DNA of 22,203 nt from an uncultured Eubacteriales bacterium. Lineage in GTDB: Bacteria > Bacillota > Clostridia > Oscillospirales > Oscillospiraceae. Below the pieces are notes generated by a model that made no database searches, was not told the origin of the DNA, and saw nothing but the letters and a program-made list of their open reading frames with translations. Of this stretch, positions 1-8,000 are shown in pieces. The stretch covers positions 1 through 22,203 of the forward strand of contig URVR01000003.1 of assembly GCA_900551355.1 (NCBI GenBank), read 5' to 3'. The translations under genes and the position numbers were made by a program. The stretch's first letter is position 1. Every line of letters begins with the position of its first letter.

Positions 1-48
1 CGAGATTCCTCTACGTCTCGTGGGCTCGGAGATGTGTATAAGAGACAG
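1..48 (+). other. Illumina Nextera i7 adapter remnant (not genomic)
   Basis: Bases 15-48 match the full Nextera read-2 transposase adapter, ending in the 19-base mosaic end AGATGTGTATAAGAGACAG at 30-48. Bases 1-6 (CGAGAT) are the tail of the P7 primer. Bases 7-14 (TCCTCTAC) are the reverse complement of index GTAGAGGA, which I recall as Nextera N712. The genome therefore starts at base 49. Translations such as MCIRDR, MYKRQ and the antisense SYTHLRAHET are adapter products and must not be annotated as protein. Confidence 0.98.
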
Positions 49-49
49 G

Positions 50-1144
50 TACTCGGTGATCGTCTCGGCGCTGAAGGGCAGCGATACATTTTATTGTCAA
101 TACGATGGCGAGGCGTTCCTCAGCCGTATGGCCACGCCGGTGGTGTACCACAACCAGACGGTGGGCGCGGTGTACGCCTACGACTACGACACGGAGCAGG
201 CGGCGCTGCTGAAGAGCTTTCAGAGCAACCTGCTGACCATCTCCGTGATGATCGCGCTGCTGGTGGCGGGACTGAGCATCACCCTCTCCCGCATGCTGAC
301 GCTGCAGATCAGCGGTCTTCTGCAGGCCATCCGCAGCGTCCGCGAGGGTGCGTACAGCCACCGCGCCGACGCCAGCGGCACCGACGAGATCGCCCAGATC
401 GCGGCGGAGTTCAACAGCCTGACAGATCGCCTGCAGACCACGGAGGACGCCCGGCGGCGGTTCGTGTCCGACGCCAGCCACGAGCTGAAAACGCCGCTGG
501 CGGGCATCCGCCTGCTGACGGATTCCATTCTGCAGACGGACAACATGGACCCGGAGACCACCAAGGAGTTCGTCAACGACATCGGCCGGGAGGCGGAGCG
601 GCTCAGCCGCATCACCGAGAACCTGCTGCGGCTGACGCGGCTGGACGGCGGCGTGGTGCAGGCGGCCTATCCGGTGGCGGTGGGGCCTGTTCTGCAGCGG
701 GTGGAGCGGATGCTGGGCATCGTGGCCGAGGAGAAGGGCGTCACCATCTCCGGCGCCGCGTCAGAGGATGCGGTGGCGCTGGCCACCGACGACGACGTCC
801 ACCAGATCCTCTACAACCTGATGGAGAACGCCATCAAATACTCCGCCGCGGAGAACGGCTTCGTCCGAACGGAGGCATCGGCCCAGGACGGGCAGGTGGT
901 CATCACCGTCACCGACAACGGCATCGGCATCCCCGACGAGGATCTGCCCCATATCTTCGACCGGTTCTACCGGGTGGACAAGATGCGCTCCCGGGAGGTG
1001 GGCGGCACCGGACTGGGCCTGTCCATCGTGAAGGACACCATCGAGAACCGGGGCGGCACCATCCGGGCCGGGCACGGCGCGGAGGGCGTGGGCACGGTGT
1101 TCACCGTGACGCTGCCGCTGGCGCAGCGGGAGGAGGAGCCATGA
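50..1144 (+). CDS. Sensor histidine kinase, 5' end missing
   Basis: This is the C-terminal 364 residues of a membrane histidine kinase; the N-terminus is cut off by the contig end. Visible in order are the end of an extracytoplasmic sensor domain, one membrane segment (about residues 63-83 of the fragment), and a HAMP linker. Next comes the dimerisation/phosphoacceptor box SDASHELKTPLAGI with its histidine. The HATPase domain has N-box LMENAIKYS, G1 box DNGIGIP, F-box FDRFYRVDK and G2 box GGTGLGLSIVK. The domain order is that of PhoR/WalK-type kinases. Any upstream start codon lies in adapter and is false. The stop overlaps the next ATG by 4 bp, so it is coupled to the GerMN lipoprotein. A response regulator is expected just upstream, off the contig. 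The signal sensed is unknown. Confidence 0.95.
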   Translation, partial: YSVIVSALKGSDTFYCQYDGEAFLSRMATPVVYHNQTVGAVYAYDYDTEQAALLKSFQSNLLTISVMIALLVAGLSITLSRMLTLQISGLLQAIRSVREGAYSHRADASGTDEIAQIAAEFNSLTDRLQTTEDARRRFVSDASHELKTPLAGIRLLTDSILQTDNMDPETTKEFVNDIGREAERLSRITENLLRLTRLDGGVVQAAYPVAVGPVLQRVERMLGIVAEEKGVTISGAASEDAVALATDDDVHQILYNLMENAIKYSAAENGFVRTEASAQDGQVVITVTDNGIGIPDEDLPHIFDRFYRVDKMRSREVGGTGLGLSIVKDTIENRGGTIRAGHGAEGVGTVFTVTLPLAQREEEP

Positions 1145-2082
1145 GAGGGATAAAGCGCGCCGCGGCGGCGGTGCTGGCGGCGGTGCTGCTGCTGGGCCTG
1201 ACGGCCTGCGGCCAGCAGAGCGGCGGCCAGACCGGCAGCCTGCGGCTGTACTACCCGGCGGCACTGAGCGCCCGGGACAAGAGCACCGGCGGCGCCGATG
1301 CCATCACCAGCGCGCAGGTCAGCTGGAAGAGAGTGACCGGCGACGACCGGGGCCGCCAGCAGCAGGCGCAGTACATCATGGAGCTGCTGCTGGGCGGGTG
1401 CAAGGTCTCCGGCTTCACAAGCCCTGTTCCGGTGGGCACCACCGTCCGCAGCTGCACCGTCACCGGCGGCACGGTGTCGGTGGATCTCAGCAGCGAGTAC
1501 GACAAGCTCACCGGTATCGACCGCACCATCGCCGACTACTGCATCACCCTGTCGCTGCTGCAGCTGACGGGCATCTACGCCGTGCGGCTCACAGTGATGG
1601 GCGCGTCTCCGGCGGGACGGGCGGACGACGTTTACACCTCCGCCCAGGTGCTGCTGACCAGTCCGGAGGACATCGTGCGCACCGTGGAGGTGACGCTGTA
1701 CTTCCCTGACCGTGCGGGTACGCTGGTGGCGGAGCAGCGGAAGCTCACGGTGTACGAGGGCGAAACACCGGCGGAGACGGTGGTCAAGGCGCTGGCGGAG
1801 CGTCCCATGGACAGCTACGCAGGGCTGGAGCCGCTGCTGCCCAGCGGCTTTGCGGCGCTGGCCGCCAGCGTGGAGGACGGCACCTGCTACCTGAACCTGC
1901 CGGGCAGCTGCGTGGATCTGCTGCCGGAGAGCAGCGCCGAGCAGCGGCTGCTGCTGGAGGGGCTGGTGGACTCCCTGTGCTCGCTGGAGGGCGTCGACGA
2001 GGTACAGATCCTGCTGGACGGCGAGTATCAGATGCTGCTGGGTACACAGCCCATCAGCCGTCCCCTGACGCCGACCGTATAA
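1141..2082 (+). CDS. GerMN-domain lipoprotein, possible kinase partner
   Basis: This is a 313-residue predicted lipoprotein. The N-terminus has a short basic stretch, a hydrophobic core, and lipobox LTAC with the lipidated cysteine at residue 23. Two GerMN-like (spore germination GerM) domains follow, roughly residues 33-160 and 180-300. Each opens with a strand like LRLYYP or VTLYFP and has a helix such as YIMELLLGG or TVVKALAERP; the first ends with IYAVRLTV. The start is fixed by the 4-bp ATGA overlap with the kinase gene; the upstream extension of the frame is a shadow of the kinase. GerMN proteins bind at the cell envelope, but their ligand is not well defined. The kinase-lipoprotein order recalls actinobacterial MtrB-LpqB, where LpqB is a GerMN lipoprotein acting on the kinase. 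A sporulation role is possible but nothing here demands it. Confidence 0.85.
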   Translation: MRGIKRAAAAVLAAVLLLGLTACGQQSGGQTGSLRLYYPAALSARDKSTGGADAITSAQVSWKRVTGDDRGRQQQAQYIMELLLGGCKVSGFTSPVPVGTTVRSCTVTGGTVSVDLSSEYDKLTGIDRTIADYCITLSLLQLTGIYAVRLTVMGASPAGRADDVYTSAQVLLTSPEDIVRTVEVTLYFPDRAGTLVAEQRKLTVYEGETPAETVVKALAERPMDSYAGLEPLLPSGFAALAASVEDGTCYLNLPGSCVDLLPESSAEQRLLLEGLVDSLCSLEGVDEVQILLDGEYQMLLGTQPISRPLTPTV

Positions 2083-2085
2083 CGC

Positions 2086-2125
2086 AAAAAAGACTGGTTG
2101 TGCCATTGGCACAGCCAGTCTTTTT
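2086..2125. terminator. Bidirectional rho-independent terminator
   Basis: The stem pairs 2086-2104 with 2108-2125. The arms start AAAAAGACTGG and end CCAGTCTTTTT, with one G-T wobble and a tiny loop. The A-run on one side and T-run on the other let it stop transcription from both directions. It sits 3 bases past the GerMN lipoprotein stop and just before the convergent HAD phosphatase stop at 2130. Confidence 0.93.
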
Positions 2126-2129
2126 CACT

Positions 2130-2735
2130 TTACAGGATACCGCGCTCTGCCAGCTGGCGGCGCAGGCGAGCCGCGTCGCCGTGGAACACGATGCCCGCCA
2201 TCCCGGCGTTCTCCGACGCCTCGATGTTGGGGGCGGAGTCGTCGATGAACAGGCATTCCTCCGGCTTCAGGCCGAATTTCTTGAAAAACGCCTGATAGAT
2301 GGCGTCCTCCGGCTTCAGCAGGTGGTAGTCGGCGGAGATGAATGTACCGCTGAAGTATTCGCTGCCGGGGATGTCGTGCCAGTAGGTGTGCTGGCGGGTG
2401 GCGGCGTTGCTCAGCAGGTACAGGTCGTACCCGGCGGCCTTCAGATCCCGGGCCACGTCCGCCATGCCGGGCACGGGGACGATGGGATCGTTCCAGCGGC
2501 GGACGAGATAGGCCGCCGTGTCGTGGAGCCGCTGGGGCAGGCGGGCGCACATCCGGGCCAGCGCGTCGTCGTCGGAGATGGTGCCCCGGTCCATGCGTAC
2601 CCACTCGACGGTGGTCAGCACCTCCCGGCGGATCAGCTCGGCGTCCTCCGCGCTGAGGCGGAGCCGCTCCGAGAACAGGCCGGCGCTGAACTGCACCAGC
2701 ACCTGTCCCATGTCAAATACGATGTGTCGGATCAT
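2130..2735 (-). CDS. HAD-family hydrolase (YihX-like phosphatase)
   Basis: This is a 201-residue cytoplasmic HAD-superfamily phosphatase. Motif I is FDMGQVL with nucleophile Asp8. The second acidic position is Gly10, as in the DxG group that includes YihX (alpha-glucose-1-phosphate phosphatase) and epoxide-hydrolase N-domains. Motif II is LLSNAA near residue 110, motif III is the lysine of KPEDAIY near 142, and motif IV is FIDDSAPNIEA near 165. Residues 15-90 form the helical cap expected of subclass IA. The start ATG overlaps the permease stop by 4 bp, preceded by GGGGGAG, so it is the last gene of the importer operon. This makes dephosphorylation of an imported phosphorylated solute a fair inference. 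The exact substrate cannot be read from sequence. Confidence 0.88.
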   Translation of the reverse strand: MIRHIVFDMGQVLVQFSAGLFSERLRLSAEDAELIRREVLTTVEWVRMDRGTISDDDALARMCARLPQRLHDTAAYLVRRWNDPIVPVPGMADVARDLKAAGYDLYLLSNAATRQHTYWHDIPGSEYFSGTFISADYHLLKPEDAIYQAFFKKFGLKPEECLFIDDSAPNIEASENAGMAGIVFHGDAARLRRQLAERGIL

Positions 2736-4660
2736 AGCTGCTCCCCCGGTTCCTCTGCGGCGCTGTCGCCGCTGCGGCGGAACACACCGGTCATACGGCT
2801 GAGGATGCGCTTGCGGCGGGCCTTGGCGTCCAGCCGCTCGCCCAGGTCGCGGCCGCCCACACCGTAGACCAGATACAGGATGATGCCCGACACGATCATG
2901 ATGAACACCGTGGAGGCGCAGCGGCGGCCGGAGGCATTGACGTTATAGCCGTACAGCCCCTCCTCGGCGCACATGGACTGGATGACCATGGCGTAGCTGG
3001 TGCCGTAGGAGCTGGCGAAGGTGGCGGACATGTCGTACTCCGTGAACAGGGCGTTGAAGTTCAGGGCGAACACCGCCAGCACGCTGGGCAGGATGATGGG
3101 CAGCTTCACCTTCAGGAAAGTGCGCAGGCCGCTGGCGCCCATGTTCCGGGCGGCATCCTCCAGCTCCGAGTCGATGGAGTAGAAGGCGGCCTTGATCATG
3201 CGCAGGGAGAAGGGCAGCTTCACCACCGTGTAGGCCAGAACGATGAGCAATCGGACGTTCTCGGCGTAGTACAGGTTCATGTTGCCCACATACCAGATGG
3301 CGTCGGAGTTGAAGTAGGTGCGGTAGGAGTAGCAGATGAGGATGGTGGGCAGCAGCCACGGGAACAGCAGGCAGTACTCCAGCACGATGCCGGACTTCTT
3401 GCTGCGGTTCTTGAAGATGTAGTTGCAGGCCACCACCACGATGAGGCAGGCCAGCGCCGCCGCGATGATGGACAGCAGGAAGCTCGTCTTGATGCCGCCC
3501 AGGGTGGCGTCGTTGGCGAACAGGCCGGAGATGGAGCCCTTGCGCACCTTGTAGGTGCCGCGGTTGGTCAGGTACTCGTAGTCCTGGGTGCCGAAGTAGT
3601 TGATGAGCGTCCAATTGCTGAGATCCAGCTTCTTCATGCGGATGGCGCCGTAGGTCTGGAAGGAGAAGATGATGATCATCACCACGGGGATCATGTAGAT
3701 GATGAACAGCACATAGGCGTAGATGTGAGCCAGCACATTCCACACGGGGTTGGTGATCTTCTGCTTCACCAGCTTGGCCTTGGTCTTGGACACCGACAGG
3801 TAGTGGCCCTTGCGCTCGTAGGCGGACAGCACCGTCAGCAGCACGATGGTGAACATGGCCAGAATGATGGACAGCAGAGCGGCCCGGGCCTGGGGGAAGG
3901 ACTCGTCCGCCACGGAGGAGCCCGCCAGACGGACGATCTCCGGGTTGATGGAGTCATAGCCCAGCAGGGTGGGGGCGGACATGGCGCAAAGGCCGGTGAT
4001 GAACGTCATGACCGTCAGGGAGAACATGGTGGGCACCAGCGTGGGGAAGACCACCTTCCACAGCACCTTGAAGGGCTTGGCGCCCATGTTCCGGGCGGCC
4101 TCCACGGTGTTGTAGTCGATGCCGCGGATGGCATTGCGCAGGAACAGCGCATGGTTGGACGTACAGGCAAACGTCATGGTGAACAGCACCGCGTTGAAGC
4201 CGGAGAACCAGTTGCGGTTGAAATCCGGGAAGGCGTTGGCCAGGGCGGTGGTCAGGATGCCGTTGGGATCATACAGGAACAGGTAGCCGGTGACCAGTGC
4301 CACGCCGGAGTATATCATGGTGGTCATATAGCCCAGGCGCAGGATGTTGGCGCCCTTGATGTCAAAATACTCCGTCAGCAGCACGATGGAAACGCCCACC
4401 ACGTTGACGGTGACCACCAGGCAGATGGCCAGCTTCAGGGAGTTCCATACATACCGGCTCATGTTGCCGGCGAAGAAGAACTTGATGACCGCCCAGGGAT
4501 CCGTCTCCCCGGCGGCGTTTTTCGTGGTAAAGATGCTGGTCAGCGTGTTCAGACACGGCAGCAGCATGAACCCGAAGAAGAAATAGGCGAACAGCACGAT
4601 GCCGATGATCCGCACCACAAAGGCGGCATCGGGGCGCTGGCGCGTCAGGGAGTTACTCAT
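2732..4660 (-). CDS. ABC importer permease, two fused modules
   Basis: This 642-residue polytopic membrane protein is made of two BPD-transport permease halves, roughly residues 15-280 and 305-615. Each half carries an EAA loop for the ATPase: VEAARNMGAKPFKVL in the first and LEDAARNMGASGLRTF in the second. Double-length permeases are typical of the iron(III)/phosphorylated-solute branch (FbpB, AfuB), so one protein can form the whole channel. The C-terminal 40 residues are basic then acidic and hydrophilic. The start ATG has GAGGAGG six to seven bases upstream and lies inside the end of the ATPase gene (8-bp overlap). The end overlaps the HAD phosphatase start. The substrate is inferred only from context: hexose phosphate, another organophosphate or ferric ion. 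Confidence 0.9.
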   Translation of the reverse strand: MSNSLTRQRPDAAFVVRIIGIVLFAYFFFGFMLLPCLNTLTSIFTTKNAAGETDPWAVIKFFFAGNMSRYVWNSLKLAICLVVTVNVVGVSIVLLTEYFDIKGANILRLGYMTTMIYSGVALVTGYLFLYDPNGILTTALANAFPDFNRNWFSGFNAVLFTMTFACTSNHALFLRNAIRGIDYNTVEAARNMGAKPFKVLWKVVFPTLVPTMFSLTVMTFITGLCAMSAPTLLGYDSINPEIVRLAGSSVADESFPQARAALLSIILAMFTIVLLTVLSAYERKGHYLSVSKTKAKLVKQKITNPVWNVLAHIYAYVLFIIYMIPVVMIIIFSFQTYGAIRMKKLDLSNWTLINYFGTQDYEYLTNRGTYKVRKGSISGLFANDATLGGIKTSFLLSIIAAALACLIVVVACNYIFKNRSKKSGIVLEYCLLFPWLLPTILICYSYRTYFNSDAIWYVGNMNLYYAENVRLLIVLAYTVVKLPFSLRMIKAAFYSIDSELEDAARNMGASGLRTFLKVKLPIILPSVLAVFALNFNALFTEYDMSATFASSYGTSYAMVIQSMCAEEGLYGYNVNASGRRCASTVFIMIVSGIILYLVYGVGGRDLGERLDAKARRKRILSRMTGVFRRSGDSAAEEPGEQL

Positions 4661-5687
4661 GGGCCGCCTCCTCGCTGGCGTCGTAGGCCATGACGTGGGC
4701 GGGGTTGATGACCACGGATACCTGCTGGCCCGGCTCGTAGATGTTGACGCCGTCGTTCTTTTCGATGACCTTCAGGGTCTGGCCCTCCACGGTGATGTAG
4801 TACTTGATGTACAGGCCGTAGTACTCCCGGCTCTCCACCACGCCGTCCAGCGCCAGCTCGCCGTCCCGGGGCTGCACGTTGACGTGGAGCCGCTCCAGAC
4901 GGATATAGTTGTGCCGGGCGGCGTCCAGTCCGGCGCCGCGGTCGTTGAGATGCTGCACCAGCGGCGTCTCCAGACGGTTGATGTCGCCGATGAAGTTGCA
5001 CACGAACTCGGTGGCGGAGTGGTTATAGACCTCGTTGGGGGTGCCGATCTGCTCGATGACGCCCTTGTTGAACACGGCGATGCGGTCGGACAGGGTCAGG
5101 GCCTCCTCCTGGTCGTGGGTGACGTAGATGGTGGTGATGCCGAAGTCCTTCTGCATCTTTTTCAGCTCGTTGCGCAGCTGGACGCGGAGCTTGGCGTCCA
5201 GATTGGACAGCGGCTCGTCCATGCAGATGATGGCGGGGTTGGTCACCAGCGCGCGGGCAATGGCCACGCGCTGCTGCTGGCCGCCGGACAGCTGGGACAC
5301 CGCCTTCTGCAGCTGCTCGTCGCTGAGGTCCACCTTCCGGGCGATCTCCCGCACGCGCTGGTCGATCTCCGCCTTCTTCACCTTCTTGACCTTCAGGCCG
5401 AAGGCGATGTTGTCATAGACGGTCATGGTGGGGAACAGGGCATAGCTCTGGAACACGATGCCGATGTTGCGGTCCTCGATGGGAACGTGGGTGATGTCCC
5501 GGTCCTTCACCACCACGGTGCCCTCCACCGGCTCGATGAAGCCGGTGATGGTGCGCAGGGTGGTGGTCTTGCCGCAGCCGGACGGGCCAAGGAATGTGAA
5601 GAACTCGCCCTCCTTCACATGGACGTTGATGCCGTGCAGGGCGGTGAAGTCGCCGAACTTCACCATGATATCGTTCAACCGGATCAT
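4653..5687 (-). CDS. ABC importer ATP-binding protein
   Basis: This 344-residue ATPase powers the importer. It has Walker A GPSGCGKTT near residue 35, Q-loop FQSYALFPTM, signature LSGGQQQRVAIARAL, Walker B IICMDEPLSNLD, and switch histidine in THDQEEALTLSDRI. A C-terminal TOBE-like regulatory region spans about residues 235-340. Length and signature fit the MalK/PotA/FbpC class, and LFPTMTVYDNIAFGL is typical of the family. I chose ATG at 5687 over an in-frame TTG at 5696, because AAAGGAG at 5700-5706 is 12 bases from the ATG but only 3 from the TTG. The gene follows the binding-protein gene after 152 bases of hairpin-rich spacer and overlaps the permease start. Confidence 0.93.
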   Translation of the reverse strand: MIRLNDIMVKFGDFTALHGINVHVKEGEFFTFLGPSGCGKTTTLRTITGFIEPVEGTVVVKDRDITHVPIEDRNIGIVFQSYALFPTMTVYDNIAFGLKVKKVKKAEIDQRVREIARKVDLSDEQLQKAVSQLSGGQQQRVAIARALVTNPAIICMDEPLSNLDAKLRVQLRNELKKMQKDFGITTIYVTHDQEEALTLSDRIAVFNKGVIEQIGTPNEVYNHSATEFVCNFIGDINRLETPLVQHLNDRGAGLDAARHNYIRLERLHVNVQPRDGELALDGVVESREYYGLYIKYYITVEGQTLKVIEKNDGVNIYEPGQQVSVVINPAHVMAYDASEEAAHE

Positions 5688-5750
5688 AACACACAAAACT
5701 CCTTTGCTCGGTTTGGTTCACACCTATATAAATATTGTACCCGCTTGCTT

Positions 5751-5821
5751 CACAGCTGTAAGGGCGGAAAGAGTTTTTTCCGCCCTTACAGCTGTGGCGA
5801 GCCGGGATCCGGCTCGCCACA
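5751..5821. repeat. Two tandem hairpins sharing an arm, importer operon spacer
   Basis: Hairpin 1 pairs 5751-5770 (CACAGCTGTAAGGGCGGAAA) with 5777-5796, a perfect 20-bp stem. Hairpin 2 pairs 5793-5805 (TGTGGCGAGCCGG) with 5809-5821, a perfect 13-bp stem with loop GAT. They share bases 5793-5796, so both cannot be complete at once. On the coding (minus) strand hairpin 2 comes first, 18 bases after the binding-protein stop. No U-run follows either stem, so simple termination is unlikely. The position suggests a 3' mRNA stabiliser for the binding-protein transcript, as with REP elements between malE and malF. Confidence 0.8.
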
Positions 5822-5839
5822 GGAGTTGACAGGAAACGC

Positions 5840-7090
5840 TTACTCGGCCGCCTTCTGGGTCAGAGTAGCCCAATCCAGGTTGTCCCAGTCAGGCTCGGAA
5901 ACAGCAGCGCTGCTGTCGGCCCAGTAGAAGCCCAGGTTGGTCAGGATGTTGGTCCACTCAGCGGAGTGAGCGGCCACATACTCAGCGTAGGTGGTGTCGC
6001 CGTCCACCTTGGACAGCGCGAAGTTCTTCAGGGTGTAGATGGCGGGCACGCCGTCGGGGTACAGGATGTCAGCGGCAGCGGTGTTGCAGGGATAGGAGTC
6101 GAACTCCTCGCCCCAGGCCGCCTGGGTCTCGGCGGAGCCGAACCACTCGGCGAAGGCCTTGACAGCCTCGGTCTCCTCGTCGGTGCGGCCTTCCTTGTTC
6201 AGGATGCCCAGATACTCAGCGATGTAGTAGGTGCCGTCGTCAATGTCCACCAGATTCCAGTTCTCGGGAGTCATGGTGCCCTTCAGCGGGGTCTCGGAGC
6301 TCTCGGCAGCGGCGTCGATCTTGCCGTACAGGGAGGAGGAGTAGAAGGTGGAGACAGCCACGTCGCCCTTGTTCAGAGGATCGAAGCCGTACTTGTAGGT
6401 ATCATCGGAGGAATACACGCCGTTGGCGCAGTAGTTCCACAGCATCTTCCAGCCGTCGATGGACACGCCGCCGGCGGGGGAGGTGGGATCGATGAAGGAG
6501 TACAGCAGGGCGGAGTTGATGTTGGCGTTGGTGGTGCCGCCGACCTTGTTCTGACGATACCACTTGTAGCCGCAGTTCACGATGTCGGACCAGTGAGCGA
6601 AGTGCAGAGCCTCGCCGTTGGTGCCCAGCTCATCGGTACGGTACAGCATCAGCACGTTCTGGATGACCAGACCGTAGGCAGCGCCGGGATAAGCATACTC
6701 GCCGACCTGATCAGCCCAGGTGGGCGTCCATTCCACCAGGGACAGGTTCTCGTAGGTGCCGTTGACGACCTGGCTCCAGCGGGTCTCGTTCAGACCGAAC
6801 AGGATGTCGCCGTCCTTGTTCTCGTTGGCAGCCTGGATGGCGGCGGTATCACCGGAGATGACGCTGTTGTCGTCGATGGACACGGTGAAGCCGGCGTCCT
6901 TGGCGGCGTTGACCAGCCAGGTGGTGCGCTCGGTGGAGTTGGAGTTGGAGTAGATGCGGATGGTATAGCCGGAATAATCCTTGACATCGGGGGTATCCTC
7001 GCCGCCGTTATCAGCGGGAGCCTTGTCGCCGCAGGCCACCAGGCTCAGAGCCATGACCAGCGCCAGCAAGAGAGCAGCAAACTTTTTCAT
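5840..7090 (-). CDS. ABC importer substrate-binding lipoprotein
   Basis: This 416-residue extracellular solute-binding protein (family 1 / iron-organophosphate type) feeds the importer. The signal peptide MKKFAALLLALVMALSLVAC places the lipidated cysteine at residue 20. A Gly/Asp/Glu-rich linker follows, then the ligand-binding fold starting with YTIRIYSNSNSTERTTWLVNAA. The start at 7090 is supported by AAAGGAG 8 bases upstream; a longer in-frame start at 7138 would put an arginine-rich stretch before the signal peptide and lies inside the untranslated leader. Length is somewhat above the usual 330-360 for AfuA/FbpA relatives. It is the first gene of the operon and has its own promoter. The tyrosine-rich sequence does not let me separate ferric from sugar-phosphate binding. 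Confidence 0.9.
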   Translation of the reverse strand: MKKFAALLLALVMALSLVACGDKAPADNGGEDTPDVKDYSGYTIRIYSNSNSTERTTWLVNAAKDAGFTVSIDDNSVISGDTAAIQAANENKDGDILFGLNETRWSQVVNGTYENLSLVEWTPTWADQVGEYAYPGAAYGLVIQNVLMLYRTDELGTNGEALHFAHWSDIVNCGYKWYRQNKVGGTTNANINSALLYSFIDPTSPAGGVSIDGWKMLWNYCANGVYSSDDTYKYGFDPLNKGDVAVSTFYSSSLYGKIDAAAESSETPLKGTMTPENWNLVDIDDGTYYIAEYLGILNKEGRTDEETEAVKAFAEWFGSAETQAAWGEEFDSYPCNTAAADILYPDGVPAIYTLKNFALSKVDGDTTYAEYVAAHSAEWTNILTNLGFYWADSSAAVSEPDWDNLDWATLTQKAAE

Positions 7091-7144
7091 TCCAGATTCT
7101 CCTTTTTTAAAAGTCGGGCAGCGCGGACGCACCGCCACACCATT

Positions 7145-7172
7145 ATTATACCAGCGCGTAATTCACCGGCAA
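7145..7172 (-). promoter_or_regulatory. Sigma-A promoter of the importer operon
   Basis: On the minus strand, TTGCCG (7172-7167), a 16-base spacer, then TATAAT (7150-7145) preceded by TGG, an extended -10. It lies about 55 bases upstream of the binding-protein ATG. Such a strong core would be active unaided unless repressed. I saw no good copy of the AAAATAGC half-site found at 10670-10721; the nearest is ACTATTCT at 7199-7206, six of eight. Confidence 0.75.
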
Positions 7173-7209
7173 AACGGGACATCTCTGCGATTATCCGGAC
7201 TATTCTGAC

Positions 7210-7248
7210 AAAAGGGACGGTGTATGTCAAAATACACCGTCCCTTTTT
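7210..7248. terminator. Terminator between regulator and importer operons
   Basis: A perfect 16-bp stem pairs 7210-7225 (AAAAGGGACGGTGTAT) with 7232-7247, with six-base loop GTCAAA. On the minus strand it follows the response regulator stop (7260) by about a dozen bases and ends in TTTTGTC, so it should end the sensor operon before the importer promoter. Confidence 0.88.
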
Positions 7249-7259
7249 GTGCAATTTTT

Positions 7260-8000
7260 CTACCGGCAGCGGTCCTGATACTCCGACGGCGACATGCCGG
7301 TGAGCTTTTTGAACGTGCTGCCGAAATAGGCCACGTCCCGGTAGCCCACCATCTCCGCCACCTCGTACACCTTGTAGCGGCAGTCCGCCAGCAGCTTCCG
7401 GGCCGTGTGGATGCGGTACTGTGTGAGGTAGCCCAGGGCCGTGTAGTTGGTCTCCTTCTTGAAAACGTGGCTCAGATGTCCCTCGCTGATGCCGATGTGC
7501 CGGGCGATGGTGGCGATGTTGATGTCCGCGTCGGCGTAGTGCTCAGCGATATAGCTCAGGGTCTGGAGCACATACTTGCTCTTGTCGCCCTTGGGCAGCA
7601 GCAGCGTGTCCTCCGCCGGCCGGGCGGCGCCCTCCTGCTCCCGCACCCGGGCGATGGCGGCCATGAGGTCCTGGTCCCGGAAGGGCTTGAGCAGGTAGTC
7701 CGCCGCGCCGCAGCGCAGGGCGGAGCGGGCGTAGTCGAACTCATCGTAGGCGGTGAGGACGATGAAGTGGGCGGTGCAGTCCTGCTCCCGCAGGCGGCGC
7801 ATCATCTCGATGCCGTCCATGCGGGGCATCCGCACGTCGGTGATGATCAGGTTGGGGCTGTAGCGCTCCGCGGCGGCGAGACCCTCCTCGCCGTTGGCGG
7901 CCTCGCCCACCACCACACAGTCCATGGCGGCCCAGTCCAGACCCAACACGATGCCGCGGCGCACTACCGTCTCGTCGTCAACGATCAGAACCTTCAGCAT
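7260..8000 (-). CDS. Response regulator with AraC-type DNA-binding domain (YesN-like)
   Basis: This 246-residue transcription regulator has a receiver domain at residues 1-120. The acidic pocket is Asp8/Asp9, phosphoacceptor Asp55 is in IITDVRMP, a conserved Thr is in VLTAY and a Lys in LLKPF. A double helix-turn-helix AraC/XylS domain fills residues 140-246, with IATIARHIGISEGHLSHVFKK and VAEMVGYRDVAYFGSTFKKLTGMSPSEYQ. The start ATG has AAGGAG six bases upstream. The gene overlaps the histidine kinase by 23 bp, so the pair is co-translated. By analogy with HptR and YesN it should activate the nearby solute importer; targets are inferred, not seen. Confidence 0.95.
   Translation of the reverse strand: MLKVLIVDDETVVRRGIVLGLDWAAMDCVVVGEAANGEEGLAAAERYSPNLIITDVRMPRMDGIEMMRRLREQDCTAHFIVLTAYDEFDYARSALRCGAADYLLKPFRDQDLMAAIARVREQEGAARPAEDTLLLPKGDKSKYVLQTLSYIAEHYADADINIATIARHIGISEGHLSHVFKKETNYTALGYLTQYRIHTARKLLADCRYKVYEVAEMVGYRDVAYFGSTFKKLTGMSPSEYQDRCR

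Noticed and set aside
20..49. In-frame ATG and start-like codons at the very start of the kinase and overlapping frames
   Set aside because: They lie inside the sequencing adapter, so the encoded residues are artefacts.
5688..5696. TTG start extending the importer ATPase by three codons
   Set aside because: Only three bases separate it from AGGAG; the ATG at 5687 has a workable distance and the normal family N-terminus.
5751..5821. Rho-independent terminator between binding-protein and ATPase genes
   Set aside because: Neither stem is followed by a U-run on the coding strand, and the downstream genes need read-through.
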